Shown here piece by piece: positions 48,734-59,029 of a stretch of DNA of 64,000 nucleotides. The translations under genes and the position numbers were made by a program. Source of the DNA: Rotaria socialis (Eukaryota > Rotifera > Eurotatoria > Philodinida > Philodinidae); assembly GCA_905331475.1 (NCBI GenBank), contig CAJNYU010004051.1, positions 248,001 through 312,000 on the forward strand, written 5' to 3'. The notes under the pieces are model-generated. The model searched no databases, was not told the DNA's origin, and saw only the letters and a list, made by a program, of their open reading frames with translations. Each line of letters starts with the position of its first letter. Positions within the stretch are counted from its first letter, which is position 1.

Positions 48734-51700
48734 ATGTTAAGTGCTCTGCGTGTCATTAAAACAAAAGTTCGTTTTGTACCTGCACCTTGTTTTTCCAGAA
48801 TGCAATCAACATCTGAAAATAATCAACGACCTTCATCATCTAGATCATCATCTAGTAAAACGAAGTCATATGCTCCACAAAATCTGCCAATCTATGATTA
48901 TGATCTGGTTGTTGTTGGTGGTGGTTCTGGAGGTAAAAAACAAAAGAACTAACAAGAATATTCAAATAGAATTTGTAAGTGGTGTCTTCTTTTTTTGACT
49001 ATTATAATTAGGTTTGGCAGCAGCAAAAGAAGCAGCAAAGTTAAATAAAAATGCTAAAGTAATTTTTTTTACTAATTATGAAATTATATATAGAATTTTC
49101 ATTTGAAGGTAGCTTGCTTCGATTTTGTTACTCCAACATATCACGGAACAAAATGGGGTCTAGGCGGTAAATAATAGCTTCTATTTTTTCTGAGTATGGT
49201 TCATATAATCTTTTGTTTTCCTAGGTACATGTGTTAATGTTGGTGTAAGTATCAAAGTTTTTTTCATTAAGTAAATATAATTGAATTCTTCTTTTAAAAG
49301 TGTATTCCAAAAAAGTTGATGCACTATGCTGGTTCAATTGGTAATGTACTTCATCGTGATGCTGCTGAATTTGGCTGGCAAAATGTTGACAATGGCAAAC
49401 ACGATTGGTCGACAATGCAATCCATGATTGGAAACTATATAAAATCACTGAACTTTTCTTACAAAGTTCAACTTCGCTCAGCTAATGTAACATATTTAGA
49501 TGGTCTAGCTCAGTTTATTGATCCACATACAATTGAATGGAAGGTAGATAATATTTAAGAAAATAAAAACAGTCCAAATTTGATTTCTTTTCCTTTCTTA
49601 CAGAGCTTAACAAAAAGCGGCCGTGTAACGTTTAATCAAGCAATTATTGCAACTGGTGGTCGTCCATCGTACGGTAATTTTCCTGGTCGAGAATTATGTA
49701 TTAGTTCGGATGATATATTTTGGCTGAAAAAGAATCCCGGTAAAACTCTTATTATTGGTGCGGCATATATTGCATTAGAATGTGCGTCATTTCTTCATCA
49801 TATTGGTAATGATGTAACGGTTATGATTCGTTCAAGACCGTTACGTACCATGGATCATCAATGCGGTGAAATGATATGTGAATTAATGGAACGTGATGGA
49901 TTAAGATTTATAATGCCTGCTAATCCTCGTTCATTTTCAGCAACGCAAAAACCAGATAAATTAGCAAATGCAAAAGAATGTCGGCCTGGTGTTTGGGAAC
50001 ATGGTAAAGATGCTAAAGGAAACAATCAGTATCTACATGAATCTGGAGCTATTGAAGTGCAACATCCCGATGGTAAAATAACATGGATTCATCCAAAAGG
50101 AGACATTGAAGTTAAATACGAATATGCTGATCAACGTAAAGGAAAAATACATTCTGAAACTTATGATACAAGTATAATATTGTTTAGAATTTGATTAATA
50201 TAATATACTCGATTTTTCTTTTGCGACTAGTTTTATTGGCTATTGGAAGAACAGCTAATATTGCTGACCTTGGTCTTGATACAATTGGTGTACATGTTGT
50301 CAATGGCAAAGTTCTTGTCGACGAACGAGAACAAACAAATTTACCGCATATTTATGCTTTGGGAGATGTAGCAACTGGTAAAAAAAATTTAGTTTCCAAA
50401 AAACAAAAAGTCTGTCTCTTGTAGCTCTAGAAAAAAAGTCTAATTAATTGCTAGTGTAGTAGGATCACGTTATTTTTAGATAAATAATTACTTTCTTAAT
50501 TATTCTTTTCATATTTAATAGAAGCTGATGAGATAATCTTTTAAATACATCACTACAAGTTTCTATGAAAATCCTAAATAACATCATGAAGATAACCTTC
50601 TTATCTGAGATTTAAGAAACGTATTCATTCAAAATATTTGAATTTTAATATAAATGGAGTGCATGACGTAAATGAATTATAAAGTAATTCAAAATTCCAT
50701 CAAACCTTCGCCTATTCTAACTATATTTACCAGGATCTACATGTATCTACCAGGGTCTAGAAGGTCTACCAGTGTCTACGAGGGTGTAGGTGTGGTTGTG
50801 AATGAGAATGTTTTCTTCATGCATAGCACCCAATCCTCACGATATTCATAGACGAGTGCATGACAAATCTTAGTGATAGTATCATTGGGATTTTCCAAAA
50901 AAAACTGTCACCTATCCACATATAAATTAGATAGATAGATAGGTAGGTAGGTAGATAGATAGATACGTAGATAAATAGATAAATGGGTAGATCGAAGGGT
51001 CACGGTAATGATCACGGTCACGGTAGGTATCTGTGAGGGCACGATTTTCAATCATGGTAACTGATTGATTTTCAGCCTATCGTGGCACCCACAGTTAAGA
51101 TGTTATGTATGTGTGTACACGTTGTTTTCACCCTTTCGTGGCACCCACACCCTCCGGTAAATAGCTGTAGACCCTGGTAAATACGTGTAGACCCTGGTAG
51201 ATACATGTAGACCCTGGTAGATATCTGTAGAAATTTAGTTTTAGCTCTGAATTATATTGTAATTCATTTCTTCTGAATTACTTTGTAATTCATTTGCGTC
51301 ATCCAGTGTATAAATGGATCAAGCCAGCTTACCAAGATCATTTTTTTTTGAATCTCTTTATGTCTGATTTCATGAAAAATAGTTTTTTTCCGAAAATAAT
51401 AAGTTGAATGTTTTATTTAAACATTTTTTTAGGCGTTATTAAACATGGCAAAGATCTAGCGCATCAAGCTCGAGTTACTGTTGACCGACCTGAATTAACT
51501 CCTGTTGCTATTCAAGCTGGACAATATTTAGCACGACGTCTATGGAATCTATCAAATCAGTTGATGAATTATCGAACGATTCCATCAACTGTATTTACAA
51601 GCCCATCTGAATATAGTTTTGTTGGTCTTCACGAAGAACAAGCAATGCGATCACAAGAAGGTTTATTTATAATAGCAAAGAAACTAAAAATGAATTTTTG

Positions 51701-52380
51701 ACTCTTTGTTTTTTCTAGATGGAGGTATTGGCGCAGAAAATGTTCGAATTTATTGGTCACGATTTGGCAACATTGAAATTTCTCCAATACATCCACATAT
51801 AAAAAAACCACAAAGTGAATGTTTCACAGGAAACAATACATGGGCACATCAATATGCATTGAAAAATAATGCGGATTGGCCTGAAGTAACCTATGATTTA
51901 GAAAGTGCAAATTATGTTATATACAATGGAGAAGTCAATAGTCAAAAAAATGCCGGTGCACGTATTATAAATAAATATCGTAATGAACAAGCTAATAATA
52001 AAATCACATATGATATTGAAATTCAAAATGAAGAGAAAACAGTTATTCAAGGTGTTACAGGCGAACAGTTACAATTGCAAGAAGAACAACAATTAGAAAA
52101 GGCCGAAGTATTTTATAAAGCCAATTGTTTAGCGAAATTAATATGCGATAAAAGTCAAAATGATAAAGTAGTTGGACTTCATTTCATGGGACCTAATGCC
52201 GGTGAAGTCGTGCAAGGTTATGCATTAGCTGTTATGATGGGCGCAACAAAACAACAATTCGATGAACTTGTTGGTATTCATCCAACAGCCGCTGAAGAAT
52301 TTACTGTATTAAGTGTAACAAAAGAATCTGAAGCAACATTATTGAAGGCAGCTGGCTGTGGTGGAGGTTCATGCGGATAA
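48734..52380 (+). CDS. txnrd: Thioredoxin reductase, non-selenocysteine, CGGGSC tail
   Basis: High-Mr thioredoxin reductase: FAD/NADPH-dependent reduction of thioredoxin. Exons 48734-48932, 49012-49058, 49109-49166, 49225-49244 (20 nt), 49301-49543, 49604-50171, 50231-50377, 51433-51660 and 51719-52380 give 723 residues, against about 500 in mammalian TrxR1. FAD motif VVVGGGSGG; redox pair CVNVGC (Cys104/Cys109); NADPH motif GAAYIALE (241-248); second FAD motif ALGDVATG; dimer-interface HPTAAEE (His691/Glu696); C-terminal GCGGGSCG (Cys717/Cys722) before TAA, so no selenocysteine. Extra length: an N-terminal Ser-rich extension, ~40 residues in the NADPH domain (within 295-375), ~15 after GDVATG, and ~100 in the interface domain (within 520-635). 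The first ATG gives a basic, Cys/Ser-containing leader that may target mitochondria; Met at MQSTSEN could start a cytosolic form. No glutaredoxin domain. Confidence 0.9.
50657..51308. mobile_element. MITE with 8-bp target duplication in TrxR intron 7
   Basis: The left end GAGTGCATGACGTAAATGAA and the right end, read on the opposite strand as CACTGGATGACGCAAATGAA, form terminal inverted repeats (about 42 bp similar). Both sides carry TATAAATG exactly (50649-50656 and 51309-51316). The interior is a palindromic arrangement of TCTACCAGGGTCTAC and its complement around a TAGA/TAGG microsatellite (about 50925-50990). No transposase. The 8-bp duplication suggests hAT, though the termini do not match YARNG perfectly. 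Confidence 0.75.
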
Positions 52381-55057
52381 TTATTTATTTTTTTTTAATT
52401 TCTGAAATGATGATAAGCTGAACATAATATCGCTTTCATTGAACAAGGATGTGTAGTACATCTATAGTGAAAAAAAAAATAATTTATAAGACGCTTGTCT
52501 AAAATATAAATATTATCCAAGAATAAATATATATATATATATAAGTATATTTGTTTCTTTTTTTAAAATCTCATAAGAAGAGTTATTTTGACGTAACAAC
52601 AAATTACCGCTATAAGAAGATTAATGGTAGAATTACTATACGAATGATAGGAATATCTTTTCAATGTTGTATCCGTTGGCAGATAGTTATTTCGTTTGGA
52701 AATAAAAATAAATTACTCTTATTTTTGATTGATGATAGATTTTGGCTTGTTTACTATTTATCTTCATAGTTTTCTACACAATAAAATACATGTGCGTAGT
52801 TTAAGCTCGATTGCGTTGTACTCGGATAAATTGATATATTTCATGTATCAAAAAATATTATTCAACAAGTCATAATTTTGTCTATGATTCTCTTTTGTTC
52901 TAACATTTTATAAAATTGATGAATGACGATAGAAGAGTATCGAAATATATATAATTATAATGTTTCATAAGTTCTAAACCTCCATGGAAATTAAGTTATA
53001 TATAAACAAACAATTGTGTCTAAATAAATGTACCTACACATACATTTATATTTTGTTGAATGCGCATGTTGACATGTCAAACAGTATATTATGATTGATA
53101 CATTTTCTTATTAGAATACTAGAATAATAAATACACCAATCAATTTGTGATAATCAACCAACGAAATTTATTTACTTGAATATGTTTTGTAAGGTGAATG
53201 TGAGTAGCGCATATTAAACGAGATAGTATCAGTTTTGTTTTGTTTTATTCGCTCAAATATACTTAAGGAAATTCATAGAATAGATTCCCTTTGTTTTTCA
53301 TACGTATCAGAAGTATGAAAGAAAATGCACGCAATTATTTAATTATAACTGTAGTGAAAATCGGGAAAATGATTTATGTGAATATTAAATATTCTTCTTC
53401 TGATGCTTGGTTCAGAATTTTTAGATGAAATGTTTACGCCACTAGTCTTAAAGTAAATAAGTACAAAAAAGTATTGTCTGGCAGAATCTTTTTATTGTTT
53501 CTTTTTATTCGATAAAAATTTGGCATTCATACTCTTGAGCTACTTAACGGACATGCCATATTATTTTGAATTGGATTCTAAATGTGACAGTTCTAGAATG
53601 ACTGTTAGATAAATTAAATCTCAATTTAGTAGACAGATTTGTTTTTTTTTACAACATACGCAGAGAATACCAATAGGGTGCAGCTTCAAATTGCTTCGCT
53701 TGAACGACAGCACGATGTGTCCTAAAAACGCGTCGGAATGTAGAATGCAAAATTCTCTTCTCTTCACTGCCTGAAAGCCTGTCGGAATAACGTTAAAAAA
53801 TGATTTTGTAAAAATTTATTCTCCGTCACTCGTTAATGATCCGTGAACGTTTACTAGAGATTTATCACGAGTTTTTCATTAGATGATTACTTACACTTTT
53901 GCTTCAACAATCAGTTGAAAATAAATGGAACTATACGGAACACTTCTTATTCAATGAGGAGCGAGAAAAAGACACAGTAAATCTGAATTTTACAGGCCAC
54001 TCACGCTTGTCCTTTATTTTAAATTGCCAATCCGGTGTATTGTTTAACTAAATGGTTTAGGAATGGTTTATAAATAAATGCTTATGAGAAGGAAATAGTA
54101 TTGGAATCGTCGAAACAGGAAATAAAAACTCAGAAAGCAATTCACATATTTTGTACATTTTAGAAAGTACAATAGATTGACTTTATTGAATAAGTACTCA
54201 ACTCTAAACAGGTAAAAATGATTGCTGAAATTTTGAAAGTACTTGACTAAATCAGTCTAAGCACGAATAGCCTTATGATAATTAACTGACATTTTTAATC
54301 AAATCAACTTGCAACTTAAATCAGCTAAATGGATTGTTTTTCTTTTCTTTTTTTTTCTTTTCTTTTCTTTTCTTTTCCTTTCATCATAAAATGCTCGTAC
54401 GAATCCATGTCGAAGTCATAAAATGTCTGCAGATAGATTAATGTTCTTTTTTTTGTAATTAAGTTTCATAGCTTATGAAACATGTCATATTAACAGATTT
54501 TTTAGAAGACAAACAACGGCTGTTTAGCTGTTGTGTCTATTTTTCTATGCAAATGATTTCATCAACATTGAAATGGAGCACATTTCTATCATATCAATTT
54601 CATAATACATCTCTATTATGTTCCTACAGACATCACACTTATTTATTATGTACGAAATATAAAGCATGAATATTGTTCAATTGATTTATTCAATAAAAAT
54701 AATCATATTAGAAACAAAAAAATAATATTTCTGCCAAGGTCAAATTTTTCTTTTTCTTTTCTCACCCGATGCTCACTTTATTGCCGTATGCACGAGAGTC
54801 CTAGATGACATTTTTTTTAATTCCTTACAGAATTGCCAGTAATAAAAATAAAAAAAATCATCACATTATACGATCAGATGAAACGCAAATAGAGTCACTC
54901 ACTCTATTAACTCTTAGGTCTGTTTTTTTTATTCAAAAAATATATGTAAATATATATATATATATATTTATTTATTTTTGAATCAATATGTGCATACAAA
55001 TTAGGAATGTGTGCATTTTTCAAACGGTGTGATTTTGCTTCTTCTCTATTTATTGTT
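52381..55057. other. Gene-poor intergenic region
   Basis: TrxR 3' UTR (AATAAATAT near 52523), then about 2.5 kb with no supported gene. Contains a (TTTTC)n tract near 54335-54378 and an (AT)n tract at about 54950-54967. Frames at 52551 and 54475 show no domain. Confidence 0.55.
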
Positions 55058-56398
55058 CTAAATGTTGGCAACATGATCATCATCAACACCTGCACCACCT
55101 ACGTGATTAGCAATAACTCCGTCATTCAGATATTCAGGTGTCCGACTTAATCTTCTCATAATAAGACGAACCAGTGATACATTTTGTTGTATATTATCAT
55201 ATAGTGATTGTCTTCGATAACGATAACTTTGATATCTTTCATGTGGTAATAACCATAATAAAATTAAACCTTTTAATTCATACCGAAACAGTGCCGATGA
55301 ACATGAATAAAGAAAAAAATTTGCCATATAATTTATATTTCTTATTGTAAATGTTATAGTACGCCATGTTAGTTTATTTTTTAACCAGAGACAATCGCCG
55401 GTTTGATCAGGAATTTCATAATAGATCCACCAACATTGAAACGGCAGTGTACAAAATAGATGAACAAGGCAGACGAGTATTAATGTTACTGTTATCGATG
55501 ATGTTAACTCGACGATGCCACGATTGCATAACCGATAAATTATAGTTGAATTTAATAATAATACAAAAATAAAAGGCAGAAAATAATTTAATACAACAGA
55601 TACCATTCCCATGGAATCATAGAGGTTATCATCATAGACATCACATTTAAAATAGCTAACTAATGATTGATTGCCAAATGGAATTTGCCGTGGTGGCGAA
55701 AAACTAAAATTTTCTGAAGTATTTCTAAAACAAAGTCGCAATGCTAGAAAAACTTTTGCGAACTAACGCAGATATACAAACTTTAGAGGACTTTTTAATG
55801 ACAACGTAGATGTATGTTGTATTATGTTTGCTGGTCGAGTTTTTAAAATCATTTTAACAACAAATATAAACCATGTTGATATTATTGTTGCCGAAAAAAG
55901 AATTCCGAGGACAAGAAAAAATATTTTTCGATGAGTAAATGAAACTTTATGGCGATGAGGAAACCAAACAGCACAAAAACGTTCAAATGCAATACAAATC
56001 ATCAGCCAACTTGAACAACATGTAAAAGTTAAATCGAAAAATCCTAAAAGTCATAAAAATATTCATCGAACTGTAATGACTGACACCATGAAAAAAATGA
56101 TATTACCATGTGTCCGACACCAAAATGGTGATGCATCCGTAAGTTCGCGTTTTAATAGATTCTCAAGCCATAAAAATAAGACAGGTACAAGAAGTACTAA
56201 TGAATCAACAATGGCTAGAGCAATAGTTAATATTGACACAGATTGTCGTTTAAGATCTGTTATAATGAAAACATAGATAGTTAGAATATTGCCCAGTAAT
56301 CCAACGCAAATTATGATTGGTGTCAAATGAATAAATAAATTTTGTGTTGTTGTGCCTTCAAGTAATTCAAATTCATTTAATGTACAAGATGTTGTCAT
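55058..56398 (-). CDS. Class A (rhodopsin-like) GPCR, peptide-receptor type
   Basis: Seven-transmembrane receptor; ligand unknown. Minus-strand exons 56398-56107, 56043-55782 and 55724-55058 give about 406 residues. TM1 with GNILT; TM2 with ALAIVDSLVLL (Asp2.50). The exon 1 donor after CRTHG was chosen because it puts Cys3.25 and the ERF triad (3.49-3.51) at correct spacing (CRTHGFFDLTFTCC, WLMICIAFERF). TM4 LVLGILFSATIISTWF; ECL2 Cys in YFKCDVYDD; TM5 LNYFLPFIFVLLLNS (Pro5.50); TM6 CLVHLFCTLPFQ (Pro6.50). TM7 reads MANFFLYSCSSALFR, with Phe where NPxxY normally has Pro. The C-tail has a Tyr/Arg-rich segment (RYQSYRYRRQSLY). The exon 2/3 junction in ECL2 is uncertain: several donors are possible. 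TM7 ending FLYSCSSALFR resembles FMRFamide-type neuropeptide receptors; subtype unproven. Confidence 0.8.
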
Positions 56399-57365
56399 GA
56401 TATGCTTTGTTTTTCTATAAACATAGGCTACAGTTTATATTAGTGACAAATCGTAAAAGTCTCATTAGTTACGTTGAGAAGAGGATCATATTAAAAAAAA
56501 CGCAAATTCTAGCGCCTTATATGCTGACGAAAGGAAAAAAATGTCAGGGAATCAAAGGAACGCCTGTTTACACACAATTTCTTTCTCTCTGTTTCTCGGT
56601 CGATTTCTACTGAAATAATGACCGCTATATATATATATATATAATGCGACTATGAGCTCAACAGAAACATATTAACAAAAAGTTAGACAAAACTCTGCAC
56701 ATTGAGACATTATACCTACTTTGATTTCCTTTTACCTGGGAGATGTGTTTCTTGAATGAAGCACATAAAAGAATCGACTGAAAAGACTGACAGAGGGGAG
56801 AAAAAAAGTAGACGCTGACAGTAATCATGAAACATAAAATTCAATTTAAATTGCAACAAACGGAAAAAAATAAGTGTCTTGATCATTATGATTATTTTTA
56901 TTCCGCAAATATTCGTCTAGAACACAAGGTGACATTAATGCAAGTGGTGTTCTATTTTTACTAATACGAAGTGGCTAGTTAACAAGTTTTTTCATTATTT
57001 CTTTTGGTTCCCATTGTAAGGTACAACAAAAGAATAGTAAAATAGAAAACATGTTTTAGCGTTTTGTTTTTACTACCTGGTTGATATACGTATGTGCTAT
57101 TTGAATACGAATACGCACTTATTAATATTAATTTAACACAACAGAGAAAGTTTCACTGTCAATTCTAGTGTGTTTTGCAACATATATATGTATAGTATCT
57201 AGAGCAAAATCAAAAGAAGACCAGATGACAGATCATTACGTTTGTCTTGGACAACAAAATAAAACTAAATACATAGATAATTGACATAATAATCATAAAG
57301 TTTATTCTATGCTAGAAGACATTGTTGAATCGCAAAGATATATCCACTTATATCATTGTTATACT
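56399..57365. other. Intergenic, upstream of GPCR
   Basis: No gene recognised; includes an (AT)n tract near 56628. Probable GPCR promoter and 5' leader adjoin 56398. Confidence 0.55.
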
Positions 57366-57971
57366 CAGCGTTTTATCCAGCATTTCTGGATATGTTAGAT
57401 CTCAGCTTCGGAGCATGGGACCTAAATGAAACTGATGGGGGGTCATATTGGAGCTCAATGGTGAGGTTTTATGAAAAACATTTTGTCATTGAAGTTTGAG
57501 AAAACAAAATAATTTTTTTAGTTGCCCTCTAGAAAATTTTTTTAACCTTTCATAGTATTCCACTTTTTAGAATTTCAACGACAGATTTCAAATTTTATCG
57601 AAAAATAGGCATCCGTTCAGGAGTTATAATATGTTCAAGTTTTGCTAAAATTATTGCAGCACATTTGAAAAATCTGAAAATATTATAACTCCTGAACGGA
57701 TGCCTATTTTTCGGTGAAATTTGAAATCTGTCGATGCAATTCGATGTAGCTTACTATGAAATTCTAAAAAGTGGAATACTACGAAAGGTTAAAAGAATTT
57801 TGCCGAGAGGGCAACGAAAAAAATTATTTTGTTTTAGCAAACTCCAATGACAATTTTTTTTTCCATAAAACCTCATCATTGAGCTCCAATATGGCCTCCC
57901 ATAAGTTCCATTTAGGTCTCATGCTCCGAAGTTGAGATCTAACACATCCAGAAATCCTGGATAAAACACTG
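57366..57971. mobile_element. hAT-type foldback MITE (606 bp)
   Basis: The termini CAGCGTTTTATCCAGC and, on the opposite strand at the right, CAGTGTTTTATCCAGG fit the hAT pattern YARNG. Flanks GTTATACT (57358-57365) and GCTATACT (57972-57979) form an 8-bp duplication with one mismatch. The arms are almost full-length inverted repeats (for example TTCCACTTTTTAGAATTTC, and GGCATCCGTTCAGGAGTTAT recurring inverted), so the element folds into one long hairpin. No transposase. Confidence 0.8.
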
Positions 57972-57979
57972 GCTATACT

Positions 57980-58605
57980 TCTTCTCTCATTATTAATCAT
58001 CATATATAAAATGGCAAAATAAAACAAAACGATATACTTCTCTTCTATTGTAAGTCCCATGTCATTATCCTTATCAGTAGTAGTTCTAATGGGAAATATT
58101 CTCGTTCTCGCTGTTTTTTCTGATTGAATTTGTTTCTTCTTTGCCTCTCTCATTTTTATAGCATATTATTTCTCTCTCTAACTATGCTTTTTCTTCTTCT
58201 ATTGTTGTAGAATATATAGACAAGAGCGAACCCGGAGAAAAAGAAAATTTTCAGCTATCCGGAGAATCAATACCGACCTGGCGTAGGTATTTCATAGAAG
58301 AGTACTGACGCGGGAAGACTTGGATAGATAATCACTAGAACTGAATAATGTTGAGCTCAGTCGGTAAGGGTGTGGAGTTGTAGTGTTTTATTTACTTCCA
58401 TATTGTGTGATAATCGAACTAATTACGATTGATATAGAAAAAGCAACTCGCACTGAGTACTTAGCTTCCTGCTACTGTTAGTAAGATTGTCAGATAGGAA
58501 TCACAAATAAGCAAACGAAGCAGAGTATCTAATTCTGTATCAAAGCTAGTTTTTCATTATAGATGTTAACGTACCAAAGGCAACAAAGTATCAATATATC
58601 ATTAG
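57980..58605. other. Intergenic with a tRNA-like A-box
   Basis: No gene. Near 58355 AGCTCAGTCGGTAAGGGTG resembles a tRNA D-arm/A-box. No matching acceptor stem or canonical B-box was found, so it is not called as a tRNA. Confidence 0.45.
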
Positions 58606-59007
58606 TTATAAATAACTGTCGTTGATTTTTATCATGCTAAAGCTATTTTTATAGCATATTTTATTTTGTCTTCTTTTCAAATACGGATTTGATATACTAA
58701 CAGTATTGTTCGCTTGTAAATATCCTTGAATTTCTAGCTTCAACATGTTAGAATCAACCGTAATCAAATGTATTACACCAAAGGGAGTAATACAAAAGAT
58801 AGCTACGATGGTTTTCTTTCCGATTTTCTTTGTTCCAGAACACCAAACAAGACTTTTTTTACAGTCATCCGACAATGCACAATATCTTAGATTAATGACT
58901 TTCACTCTCTTGAGAACATTATATATACAAACGTATGTATATAGTCTAGTTTCAGCTCGCATTTTCAGTTCTTCATCAAAGTTCAAGGGGAATAGAAGAG
59001 TATTCCT
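58606..59007 (-). CDS. Possible terminal exon of an unknown gene
   Basis: After a strong acceptor (TTTTTCTTTTAG just above 59007) one minus-strand frame stays open for about 133 codons to a TAA at 58606, which is long for DNA this AT-rich. It reads as globular protein (LRYCALSDDCKKSLVWCSG, IVAIFCITPFGVIHLITV). No family recognised and no upstream exon found. Could be a chance frame or an element relic. Confidence 0.25.
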   Translation of the reverse strand, partial: RNTLLFPLNFDEELKMRAETRLYTYVCIYNVLKRVKVINLRYCALSDDCKKSLVWCSGTKKIGKKTIVAIFCITPFGVIHLITVDSNMLKLEIQGYLQANNTVSISNPYLKRRQNKICYKNSFSMIKINDSYL

Positions 59008-59029
59008 AAAAGAAAAACGGAGAATTTAA

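Noticed and set aside
50924-51000. Regularly spaced TAGA/TAGG repeats as a CRISPR-like array
   Set aside because: A 4-bp microsatellite inside a eukaryotic MITE; no repeat-spacer structure.
52330-52380. Selenoprotein reading of the TrxR C-terminus
   Set aside because: There is no in-frame TGA; both redox residues are encoded by TGC and the frame ends with TAA.
58345-58425. tRNA gene or tRNA-derived SINE
   Set aside because: Only an A-box-like stretch is present; no acceptor stem pairing, T-arm or good B-box.
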